Shown here: positions 14,252 through 20,776 of the stretch, piece by piece
Layout: every line of letters begins with the position of its first letter
Position numbering within the stretch: the stretch's first letter is position 1
DNA from: Clostridiaceae bacterium
GTDB lineage: Bacteria; Bacillota; Clostridia; Oscillospirales; Acutalibacteraceae
DNA length: 20,776 nucleotides
Assembly (NCBI GenBank): GCA_016297555.1
Contig: JAEDGK010000025.1
Span: 1 to 20,776 of the forward strand
Direction of reading: 5' to 3'
Position numbers and translations under genes: made by a program
The notes under the pieces: model-generated
What the model was told of the DNA's origin: nothing
The model's database searches: none
Seen by the model: the letters and a program-made list of their open reading frames with translations, nothing else

Positions 14252-15085
14252 TTATTTAACGAGAGTAAGCTCGTATTTTTCTGCAAGAGCGTCAAGAGTG
14301 CCGTCTGCCATAAGCTCTGCAATGATTGCGTTAACCTCTGTGCAGGCGTCGGAGCCCTTTCTGAAGCCGATGCCGTATTCCTCCTCGGAAAGAGAAGCGG
14401 TGTAGGTGAAGTCTTCATAGCTTGTGCCTTCGCCCGTCATAGCCTTAGCCATTGTGATGTCGATAACCGCAACATCTGCCGCGCCGGACTTAACCTCAAG
14501 CAGAGCGTCGCTCTGAGCGGTAACGGCGGTAACATTATTGTAGCCAAGCTCTGCAACAAGCTTCTCGGCAGCAGAGCCGCCCTCAACTGCTATCTTAGCG
14601 TCCGCTATTGACTCAACGGTTGCATATTTTTCAGCGTCGTCAGCCTTGCAGACTATAACCTGAGCGTTGATAACATAGGGAACTGAGATATCCATGCCGT
14701 CTTTAAGGTCTTCGGTGATGGTCATGCCGTTCCAAACGCAGTCGATTGTCTTTGCGTTAAGCTCGTTGGTCTTTGCATCCCAATCGGCAAGAACGAAAAA
14801 TTCGGGAGTAACGCCAAGCTTTGCACAAACTGCTTCTGCAAATTCGGTGTCAAATCCTGTCCAGTTTCCTGCTTCGTCAAGATAATTCATCGGAGCATAC
14901 TCCGTGATGCCGATAATCATCTTGCCCTTGCCCTTAATGTATGCAAGGTCGCTGTTTTCGGCAGCCGCCGTTCCCTGAGTATCGTCGGGAGCAGCCGTTG
15001 TTGTATCGCCGTCGGTTTTGCCGCCGCAGGCAGCCATTGTGAACAGCATAAGAGCCGCAAGAACCAATGCCATTAACTTTTTCAT
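14252..15085 (-). CDS. Amino acid ABC importer, substrate-binding lipoprotein
   Basis: A 277-residue family 3 periplasmic-type binding protein (SBP_bac_3) that captures an amino acid outside the cell and hands it to the permease. The signal peptide ends at M-A-A-C with lipidated Cys20, followed by a Thr/Ala/Asp-rich linker to about residue 45, then the two-lobe domain. G-F-D-T-E-F-A-E-A-V (77-86), N-G-M-T-I-T (119-124) and D-V-A-V-I-D (204-209) are family hallmarks. The Arg that binds the ligand alpha-carboxylate in GlnBP (T-D-E-R) is replaced by Leu127 here, while the Asp that binds the amino group is kept (Asp209), so ligand chemistry may differ. AGGAG lies nine bases before the ATG. First gene of the importer operon. 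Confidence 0.93.
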   Translation of the reverse strand: MKKLMALVLAALMLFTMAACGGKTDGDTTTAAPDDTQGTAAAENSDLAYIKGKGKMIIGITEYAPMNYLDEAGNWTGFDTEFAEAVCAKLGVTPEFFVLADWDAKTNELNAKTIDCVWNGMTITEDLKDGMDISVPYVINAQVIVCKADDAEKYATVESIADAKIAVEGGSAAEKLVAELGYNNVTAVTAQSDALLEVKSGAADVAVIDITMAKAMTGEGTSYEDFTYTASLSEEEYGIGFRKGSDACTEVNAIIAELMADGTLDALAEKYELTLVK

Positions 15086-15133
15086 TTAATTCTACTCCTT
15101 TTGGGCTTTATTACGCCCTTTTTATGTGTTACT

Positions 15134-15162
15134 ACATTAGCATACTAAAGCGTATTTGTCAA
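15134..15162 (-). promoter_or_regulatory. Promoter of the amino acid ABC importer operon
   Basis: On the minus strand a perfect -35 TTGACA (15157-15162), 17-base spacer, -10 TAATGT (15134-15139) with a TG one base upstream. A near-palindrome TTAG-TATG-CTAA (15137-15148) overlaps the -10 and could be an operator. The leader of about 40 bases holds a small GGGC/GCCC hairpin just before the ribosome binding site. Confidence 0.8.
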
Positions 15163-15193
15163 CAAGGTTTTTTCAATTTCGTGAATTTAGTCA

Positions 15194-15224
15194 ACAAGAC
15201 GCAGGCAAAAAGCCCACGCCTTGT
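15194..15224 (-). terminator. Probable 3'-end hairpin of corA (no T tract)
   Basis: Read as minus-strand RNA, 15212-15224 pairs with 15194-15206 as a 13-bp stem that includes three G-U pairs, with a TTTTT loop. On the plus strand the same positions would be mismatched, so the structure belongs to the corA transcript. It begins 13 bases after the corA stop. There is no T tract after the stem, so termination efficiency is uncertain. Confidence 0.5.
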
Positions 15225-15237
15225 GTGTTTTAACCTT

Positions 15238-16158
15238 TTATAAAAGCTTCTTTTTCTTGAAAAAGATAATCTCTGCTATAACTATTATAACTCCCAGTCC
15301 CGCCGCCGCGGCATAGCCCCACCGCCAGCGAAGCTCGGGCATATAAACAAAGTTCATTCCGTACCAACCCGCAAGCAGAGTCAGCGGCAAAAAGATTGCG
15401 GAAATAACCGTGAGCATATTCATCGCCTTTGTCTGCCGCACGCTGAGCTGAGTTTCATACATTTCTCTTATTCTCAGCATATAATCGCGCATTGTGTCAA
15501 CATGGCTCAAAAGCCTGTAAGCCCTCTCGGAAAAATTGCCGTAGGCAAGGCAATCATCGGCGGTCAGCATTCTGTTTGTGTTTGAGCGCATCTCCATACC
15601 GAGATTATTAAGCTGATTATAATATGAATGAAGCACCATCAGGTCTTTTCTGCACGGAGCAAGGCGTGAATCAAAATCGCCGTCAAAATCATCCTGAAGG
15701 CAATCCTCAATCTCCAGAAGCTCATCTTCTATTGCTTGCAGATATTCAATATCCTCGTCAATGCAGGAATTTAACAGGCTGCAAAGGAAGCCCGACGGAG
15801 TAAGCTCGGGTGAAAATCTGTTTTCTTTAATCTTGCCGACTATGGGACTCGTTTCTGAAATATTGCCTATCAGATAAAGCTCGCTCTCGCCGATATAAAA
15901 TCCGAACCGCGCCTCCTTGACAACCCGTTTTTTCTTAATCGGCAGATTTACCGTTCCAAAAATACAGGTACCCATAAGCTCCGTTTTGCAGTATTTATCC
16001 TTTGTTATGCTTATCATTGCCGCCTTTTTATGGCTGAGAACAACGCTGTCGGCGGCAAATTCCTCGCGGGTCATTAAATATATAAGCTTTTCGCCGTTTG
16101 CGGGAGCCTGCAAATCAGGCTTCGGAACAAGCCTTTCGCCTAAAAGATAGATTTTCAT
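15238..16158 (-). CDS. CorA-family divalent metal transporter
   Basis: A 306-residue protein of the CorA family, pentameric channels that carry Mg2+ (some members Co2+, Ni2+ or Zn2+) across the cytoplasmic membrane. The hallmark Y-G-M-N-F is at residues 266-270 between two C-terminal membrane segments (about 248-266 and 282-300), followed by M-P-E-L as in standard CorA; a long helical acidic region (residues ~134-245) precedes them and a lysine-rich tail ends the protein. It has no N-terminal signal, as expected. Its ATG starts one base after the stop of the upstream exporter gene, with AAAGGAG inside that gene's end, so translation is probably coupled. Which metal it carries cannot be read from sequence. 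Confidence 0.92.
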   Translation of the reverse strand: MKIYLLGERLVPKPDLQAPANGEKLIYLMTREEFAADSVVLSHKKAAMISITKDKYCKTELMGTCIFGTVNLPIKKKRVVKEARFGFYIGESELYLIGNISETSPIVGKIKENRFSPELTPSGFLCSLLNSCIDEDIEYLQAIEDELLEIEDCLQDDFDGDFDSRLAPCRKDLMVLHSYYNQLNNLGMEMRSNTNRMLTADDCLAYGNFSERAYRLLSHVDTMRDYMLRIREMYETQLSVRQTKAMNMLTVISAIFLPLTLLAGWYGMNFVYMPELRWRWGYAAAAGLGVIIVIAEIIFFKKKKLL

Positions 16159-16159
16159 T

Positions 16160-17917
16160 TTATCTCCTTTCGCCCGAATCCAGCCTGCTGTTATAAAGCT
16201 CGCTGTAAAAACCGCCGTGTGCCATAAGCTCGGTGTGGCTGCCCTGCTCGATTATTTTTCCGTCCTTCATAACAAGAATGATATCGGCATTCTTAATGGT
16301 TGAGAGCCTGTGAGCGACAATGAAGCTCGTTCTGCCCGTCATCATCTTTGAGAATGCCTGCTGAATTTTTATCTCGGTTCTTGTGTCGATTGATGATGTA
16401 GCCTCGTCAAGAATGAGCATCGGAGGCAGACAAAGCATAACGCGGGATATGCACAAAAGCTGCTTCTGACCCTGCGAAAGCCCCGACGCTTCATCGGAAA
16501 TTACGGTATCGTAGCCCTGCGGCAGTCGCTTAATAAAGCTGTGAGCATGGGAAGCCTTTGCCGCGGCGATTATCTCCTCATCGCTCGCTTCGGGTCTGCC
16601 CATTGCAATGTTTTCTCTGACAGTTCCCTCTTTCAGCCATGTATCCTGAAGCACCATACCGTAGCTGCGGCGCAGACTGCGCCTTGTTACGGCTTCAATA
16701 TTAATGCCGTCAACCTTAATTTCTCCCGCATCCGCATCATAGAAACGCATCAGAAGATTTACAAGCGTTGTTTTTCCGCAGCCCGTGGGACCGACTATTG
16801 CCACGCGGTTTCCGCTCTTAACCGAAAGACTGAGATTTTTGATAAGCTCTCTGTCCTTTGAATAAGAGAAATCCACATTTTCCAGAGCCACATTGCCCGA
16901 AACATCGGAAAGCTCCGCGGCGTTTTCGGCATCGGGAATTTGCGGCGGCTGCTCAACCAATTCAAACAGTCTCTCGGCGCAGGCAAGCGCATTCTGAAGC
17001 TCGGCTATAACTCCCGATATCTCATTGAACGGCTTTGTGTACTGATTAGCATAGCTCAGGAAGCAGGAAAGACCGCCTACTGTTATTGAGCCGCCTACTG
17101 CGGCAAGCGCGCCCGTAAGCCCTACGCCCGCATAAACAATGCTGTTAATAAATCTTGTTGACGGATTGGTTATTGAAGAAAAGAATATCGCTTTAAGAGA
17201 GCACTTTTCGTATCTGTCATTTATTTCGTCAAACTGTTCAAGAGATTTCCCTTCCCTTGAAAAAGCCGAAACAACCTTGCGCCCGCCGACCGTTTCTTCA
17301 ACAAAAGCCGTCTGCTCTCCGCGGGTCTGCGACTGAAGCTTAAACATGGAATAGGTCTTTTTGGCAATAAATCTTGCAACAAACAGCGAAAGCGGCGTCA
17401 GAATAACCACCACAAGCGCAATTTTATAGTTAATTGAAACCATAAATCCGAGAGTGCCGAGTATGGTAACAACGCCCGTGAAAAGCTGTGTGAAGCCCAT
17501 GAGCAATCCGTCGGCAAACTGGTCTGCATCTGAAATAATTCTGCTCACTATTTCGCCCGCAGGCTTTGAGTCAATATAGCTGAGCGGAAGAATTTGAATT
17601 TTCTTAACCGCCGCATTGCGTATATCGCGCACAACCCTGAATGTTATGCGGTTGTTGAGCGTATTCATTATCCATTGCGCTGCCGCCGCTGCCGCCGCAA
17701 GCGCGCCGATTCTGTAAAGATAAGGCATAAGAGCGGCAAAATCGACCTCGCCCTTGCCCACAACGGTATCAATAGCCCTGCCTGCGAGCACGGGGATATA
17801 AAGGCTCACGGCAACGCTCGCCGCCGCAAGCAAAACGGAAAAGAGAAGATGCACTTTGTATCTGCCCACATAAAAGAGAACCTTTTTCAGCGTTCCCTTG
17901 CTTGCCTTCTTTTTCAT
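16160..17917 (-). CDS. Heterodimeric ABC exporter, canonical-Walker B half
   Basis: A 585-residue half-transporter: six membrane helices (about residues 20-300) followed by an ATPase domain. Walker A G-P-T-G-C-G-K-T is at 376-383, Q-loop Gln424, Walker B with catalytic Glu505, and switch His536. Its signature is the divergent L-S-Q-G-Q (480-484), exactly as in TM288-type subunits. It should pair with the product of the overlapping upstream gene to export drugs, lipids or peptides; the substrate is unknown. Its start overlaps the partner's stop by four bases (ATGA type). The corA gene follows after one base. Confidence 0.94.
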   Translation of the reverse strand: MKKKASKGTLKKVLFYVGRYKVHLLFSVLLAAASVAVSLYIPVLAGRAIDTVVGKGEVDFAALMPYLYRIGALAAAAAAAQWIMNTLNNRITFRVVRDIRNAAVKKIQILPLSYIDSKPAGEIVSRIISDADQFADGLLMGFTQLFTGVVTILGTLGFMVSINYKIALVVVILTPLSLFVARFIAKKTYSMFKLQSQTRGEQTAFVEETVGGRKVVSAFSREGKSLEQFDEINDRYEKCSLKAIFFSSITNPSTRFINSIVYAGVGLTGALAAVGGSITVGGLSCFLSYANQYTKPFNEISGVIAELQNALACAERLFELVEQPPQIPDAENAAELSDVSGNVALENVDFSYSKDRELIKNLSLSVKSGNRVAIVGPTGCGKTTLVNLLMRFYDADAGEIKVDGINIEAVTRRSLRRSYGMVLQDTWLKEGTVRENIAMGRPEASDEEIIAAAKASHAHSFIKRLPQGYDTVISDEASGLSQGQKQLLCISRVMLCLPPMLILDEATSSIDTRTEIKIQQAFSKMMTGRTSFIVAHRLSTIKNADIILVMKDGKIIEQGSHTELMAHGGFYSELYNSRLDSGERR

Positions 17918-19635
17918 GCGCTCTCCTCCCCGTCAAACTGTGAAAGATGAATCTCTCTGTAAACGGCGCTGCTTGCGAGAAGCTGCTCATGCGTGCCGAT
18001 TTCCGCCTTTCCGTCATCAAGCACTATTATTTTATCGGCGTTCATAATAGAAGATGTCCTCTGTGAAACAATAAAGACAACCGAATCTCCCTGAGAAGCC
18101 GCTATTGCCCGACGCATAGCCGCATCGGTTGCATAATCGAGAGCGCTCGAGCTGTCGTCAAGAATAAGAATATCCGCTTTTTTAATTATCGCTCTTGCGA
18201 CCGAAAGTCTTTGCCGCTGACCGCCCGAGAAGTTTCTACCGCCCTGCTCAACCTCGGCGTCAAGCCCGCCCTGCTTTGCGGCTACGAAATCCGCCGCCTG
18301 TGCGATTTCAAGCGCTTTCATTATTTCCCCGTCGCTCGCATTCGGATTGCCCCAAAGCATATTTTCTCTGATTGTTCCCTTGAAAAGCACGGCTTTCTGC
18401 GGAACAACGGCTATTTTTGAGCGAAGCTGAGCAAGCGGAATTTCATTAACATCCGCTCCGCCAACCAGAACGCTGCCCCTGCTCGCTTTATAGAAAGCGG
18501 GAATAAGATTGACGAGCGTGGTCTTGCCCGAGCCTGTTGAGCCGATTATTCCTATTGTTTCGCCCTTTGCCGCCGTAAAGCTGATTTCTTCAAGCGAATT
18601 ATCGCCCGCCCCTGCGTAAGCAAACGAAACATTGCGGAATTCAACGGCATTGTCACATTCCGAATTGACGCTTGCCGTTCCCTCGCCGCTTTCAACAGGC
18701 ATTTCAAGCACGGAGCTTATCCTGCCCGCGCAGGCAACCGATTTAGTTATATTAATGATAAGGTTTGCAAATTTGACAAGCTCAACAAGGATTTGCGACA
18801 TATAGTTATAAAGCGCAACCACCGCACCCTGAGTGATAATTCCCGCATCAACCCTGAGAGCGCCCGAATAAATCAGCGCGGCAATGCCGAGATTGATTAT
18901 AACGAATGTAACGGGATTCATCAGCGCGGAAATCCTGCCCGTATGCTCCTGAATTGCCGTCAGCGCGTCATTTCGCTGCTCGAATTCCTTTGCCTGCTCC
19001 TCCTCCTTGCAGAACGCTCTGATTACTCTTGCTCCCACAAGGCTTTCTCTTGCCGTGCAAAGCACTCTGTCAAGCGCAAGGCGAACCTTTTTATAAAGAG
19101 GAATACAGAAAAACATTATGCCGAAAACCACTATTGACAGCAGAGGAATGACAACCGCAAAGGTCATTGCCGCACGGCTGTCAACCGTGAAAGCCATTAT
19201 CATTGCGCCAACAACCACAAACGGCGAGCGCAAAAGCAGGCGCAGAGTCAGATTGAGTCCGCTCTGAACGCTGTCCGCATCGCTTGTGAGCCTTGTGATA
19301 AGCGTTGAAGTCCCTGCGGAATCAAGCTGCTCAAACGAGAGCTTGCCGATATGCTCAAAAAGTGCGTGCCTGAGCCTTTTGGCAAAGCCGACCGACGCAC
19401 GCGCCGAGAAATACTGAGCCGTTATAGAAAACGCAAGCCCGACCGCGCCGAGCATAATCAGCAGGGCGCACATTTTGAAGATATAAGGCTTGTCCGAAAC
19501 AGCTATTCCTTTGTCAATTATACTCGCCATAACAAGCGGAACAAAAAGCTCGAGGATTGCCTCAAACATTTTAAACAGCGGAGCAAGCACGCATTGCACT
19601 CTGACCCCTTTCAGATAAACGGCAAGCTTTTTCAT
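17914..19635 (-). CDS. Heterodimeric ABC exporter, degenerate-site half
   Basis: A 573-residue half-transporter with six membrane helices and an ATPase domain. Walker A G-S-T-G-S-G-K-T (365-372), Q-loop Gln413 and a canonical signature F-S-G-G-Q (469-473) are present, but the catalytic Glu after Walker B is Asp494 (L-D-D-S-S-S-A-L-D) and the switch His is Gln525. Both changes are those of TM287/BmrC/LmrC-type subunits, whose own ATP site does not turn over. Its good signature completes the partner's active site and the partner's poor one completes its dead site. AGGAAA lies about nine bases before the ATG. First gene of a three-gene operon with the partner and corA. Confidence 0.94.
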   Translation of the reverse strand: MKKLAVYLKGVRVQCVLAPLFKMFEAILELFVPLVMASIIDKGIAVSDKPYIFKMCALLIMLGAVGLAFSITAQYFSARASVGFAKRLRHALFEHIGKLSFEQLDSAGTSTLITRLTSDADSVQSGLNLTLRLLLRSPFVVVGAMIMAFTVDSRAAMTFAVVIPLLSIVVFGIMFFCIPLYKKVRLALDRVLCTARESLVGARVIRAFCKEEEQAKEFEQRNDALTAIQEHTGRISALMNPVTFVIINLGIAALIYSGALRVDAGIITQGAVVALYNYMSQILVELVKFANLIINITKSVACAGRISSVLEMPVESGEGTASVNSECDNAVEFRNVSFAYAGAGDNSLEEISFTAAKGETIGIIGSTGSGKTTLVNLIPAFYKASRGSVLVGGADVNEIPLAQLRSKIAVVPQKAVLFKGTIRENMLWGNPNASDGEIMKALEIAQAADFVAAKQGGLDAEVEQGGRNFSGGQRQRLSVARAIIKKADILILDDSSSALDYATDAAMRRAIAASQGDSVVFIVSQRTSSIMNADKIIVLDDGKAEIGTHEQLLASSAVYREIHLSQFDGEESA

Positions 19636-19695
19636 TCTGATATTTTCCTCATTTCAAACTCTGAATTTTTCTGCTTTTACCATATTATTCTTAGT

Positions 19696-19724
19696 ATTTT
19701 ATCATACTTTACTTATTTTGTGAA
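19696..19724 (-). promoter_or_regulatory. Promoter of the exporter-corA operon, with overlapping inverted repeat
   Basis: On the minus strand, -35 TTCACA (19719-19724), 17-base spacer, -10 TAAAAT (19696-19701) with TG one base upstream. An inverted repeat TTACTT-8-AAGTAA (19709-19714 and 19723-19728) overlaps the -35 and spacer, a position suited to a repressor. No regulator gene is adjacent. Confidence 0.65.
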
Positions 19725-19750
19725 GTAATGCGGCTTAATTTCTGCCGAAA

Positions 19751-19780
19751 TTGACAAAATTTATTTTTATTCGTCATAGG
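19751..19780 (+). promoter_or_regulatory. Possible promoter of the E2-like gene
   Basis: A perfect -35 TTGACA at 19751-19756 is followed 18 bases later by CATAGG (19775-19780), a poor -10. A second A/T-rich -10-like element TAAAAT lies at 19805-19810 without a matching -35. The promoter lies in this 226-base divergent region, but its exact position is uncertain. Confidence 0.35.
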
Positions 19781-19861
19781 AAAAACATTATCGCTTTAAT
19801 GTGTTAAAATTTATATGCTTTTACAAATCAAAAAGGCAAAAGCGTTGGGAGGACATTAATA

Positions 19862-20776
19862 ATGAAAGCGACAAAGGTTACGGAATTCGGAATACAGCGC
19901 AAAATTGTTGCAAATATGACATCAGAAAGCTGGGAAACAATCCCTCACATTTCCTATATTTATGAGCCCGAGATTTCAAAGTTTCTTGATGTTGTTAAAG
20001 AGCTGAACGCTTCGGGTAAGTTCCCCGTAAAAATAACCATCAACACCATTATGCTCAAGGCTCTTTCGGAGGCATTCAAGGCTGCTCCCCGGCTTAACGC
20101 TCACATCAAGTTTAACCGCAAGCTCGTCAGGGGAACAATAACGGAATTTGACGAAATTCACGCATCAATGACATGGGTTTTGCCCAACGGCGAAATGATG
20201 ACGATTAACCTGCACGATATCGGCAACAAGAGCCTTGTTGAGCTGACCGAATATATCGCCGATGTAGGCAGACGGATAGGCAACACCGATTTGACCGAGG
20301 TTATGTTTTCCGTTTCGCTTCAGGATACCCTTGAAAAGCTCAAAAAGGGCAAGCTGATGAACGCAATTTATCGCCTTATCGGCTCAAAAACAGGCAAAAA
20401 CAAGGTTAAAACTCTTTCGGGTCAGGCTAAAAAGGATTATTATGCCATTCCTGAAAAGGACAGACTGACAAAAGAGGACATAAAGCAGGGAACGGTTACG
20501 ATTTCCAACATCGGCTCCGTTACCCGCAATATCCCCGGACGGGTTGCGATGCTTTCAATCATTCCGCCGCAGATTTTCGTCTGCTGTATGGGCTCAATCA
20601 TCAAAAAGCCCGTTGTTAAGCAGGACGAAAACGGCAATGACATTATTGCCATCGGCAACGAATTGCCCATCGACCTCGTTTTTGACCACAGAGCGGTTGA
20701 CTTCGGCGATCTCGTGCCTTTCATTCAAAGGCTTGAAGATATTTTCAAGAATCCCGAGCAGATGTATAATTGGTAA
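19862..20776 (+). CDS. Standalone 2-oxoacid dehydrogenase E2-type acyltransferase domain
   Basis: A 304-residue protein consisting only of the catalytic domain of E2 dihydrolipoamide acyltransferases (PF00198, chloramphenicol acetyltransferase fold). The active-site segment D-H-R-A-V-D holds His276 and Asp280, and G-T-V-T-I-S-N-I-G (210-218) is the usual buried strand. There is no lipoyl domain and no peripheral-subunit-binding domain (normal E2 is 400-600 residues), and no E1 or E3 genes are in view, so it cannot act as a normal complex core by itself; it may acylate another substrate or work with lipoyl domains encoded elsewhere. The residue after Asp280 is Phe where most E2 have Gly. GGGAGG lies eight bases or so before the ATG. 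The stop codon is the last base triplet of the window. Confidence 0.88.
   Translation: MKATKVTEFGIQRKIVANMTSESWETIPHISYIYEPEISKFLDVVKELNASGKFPVKITINTIMLKALSEAFKAAPRLNAHIKFNRKLVRGTITEFDEIHASMTWVLPNGEMMTINLHDIGNKSLVELTEYIADVGRRIGNTDLTEVMFSVSLQDTLEKLKKGKLMNAIYRLIGSKTGKNKVKTLSGQAKKDYYAIPEKDRLTKEDIKQGTVTISNIGSVTRNIPGRVAMLSIIPPQIFVCCMGSIIKKPVVKQDENGNDIIAIGNELPIDLVFDHRAVDFGDLVPFIQRLEDIFKNPEQMYNW

Noticed and set aside
15086..15133. Riboswitch in the importer leader
   Set aside because: The leader is about 40 bases with only a 4-bp hairpin; too short for a known amino acid riboswitch.
1..20776. CRISPR array, transposon, prophage, toxin-antitoxin or defence island
   Set aside because: No repeat-spacer pattern, transposase, integrase, phage structural gene or paired small toxin-antitoxin genes were visible on either strand; gene content is ordinary chromosomal.

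Overview
This looks like chromosomal sequence from a low- to mid-GC Gram-positive bacterium, most likely a member of the Clostridia (Oscillospiraceae/Ruminococcaceae-like). The evidence is strong AGGAGG-type ribosome binding sites, sigma-A promoters of TTGACA/TATAAT type, lipobox lipoproteins, and small YtxH-like and standalone E2-like proteins. This is inferred from style and gene families only; there is no rRNA or marker gene here. No tRNA, rRNA, CRISPR array, insertion sequence, phage gene or integrase was found. The window reads as ordinary housekeeping and transport chromosome with dense, compact operons.

Layout. 1-58: the first codons of a minus-strand gene running off the left edge. 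59-666: AT-rich, without a credible gene, ending in a good promoter. 667-4746 (mostly +): a membrane-anchored protein of unknown function, pth (peptidyl-tRNA hydrolase), a 63-aa minus-strand membrane protein wedged in the gap, trmL (tRNA wobble 2'-O-methyltransferase), a ceramidase-fold protein, a lipoprotein, and a perfect 14-bp stem terminator. 4758-7360 (-): argH and argG, the last two steps of arginine synthesis, behind a promoter overlapped by ARG-box-like palindromes. 7487-9694 (-): a fold-type I aminotransferase followed by trpS, with a short leader and no room for a T-box. 9912-10565 (+): a HAD phosphatase on a divergent promoter. 10552-12594 (-): a YfcE-type phosphodiesterase and an unknown polytopic membrane protein. 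12684-15085 (-): a polar amino acid ABC importer (binding lipoprotein, permease, ATPase), with a hairpin between the binding-protein gene and the permease gene. 15238-19635 (-): a heterodimeric ABC exporter (one degenerate, one canonical ATP site) in a tight operon with a CorA-type metal transporter. 19862-20776 (+): a standalone E2-type acyltransferase catalytic domain.

How it fits together. There are two translation-related genes (pth, trmL), a tRNA charging gene (trpS), an arginine pair, an amino acid uptake system and a drug/lipid-type exporter. They are neighbouring operons rather than one pathway. I did not find a convincing new multi-gene system. The items most worth a second look are the signal-peptide-less ceramidase-fold enzyme, the argG operator/promoter architecture, the exporter-CorA operon, the unknown membrane protein next to yfcE, a substrate-binding protein lacking the usual carboxylate-binding Arg, and a promoter nested inside a terminator hairpin.
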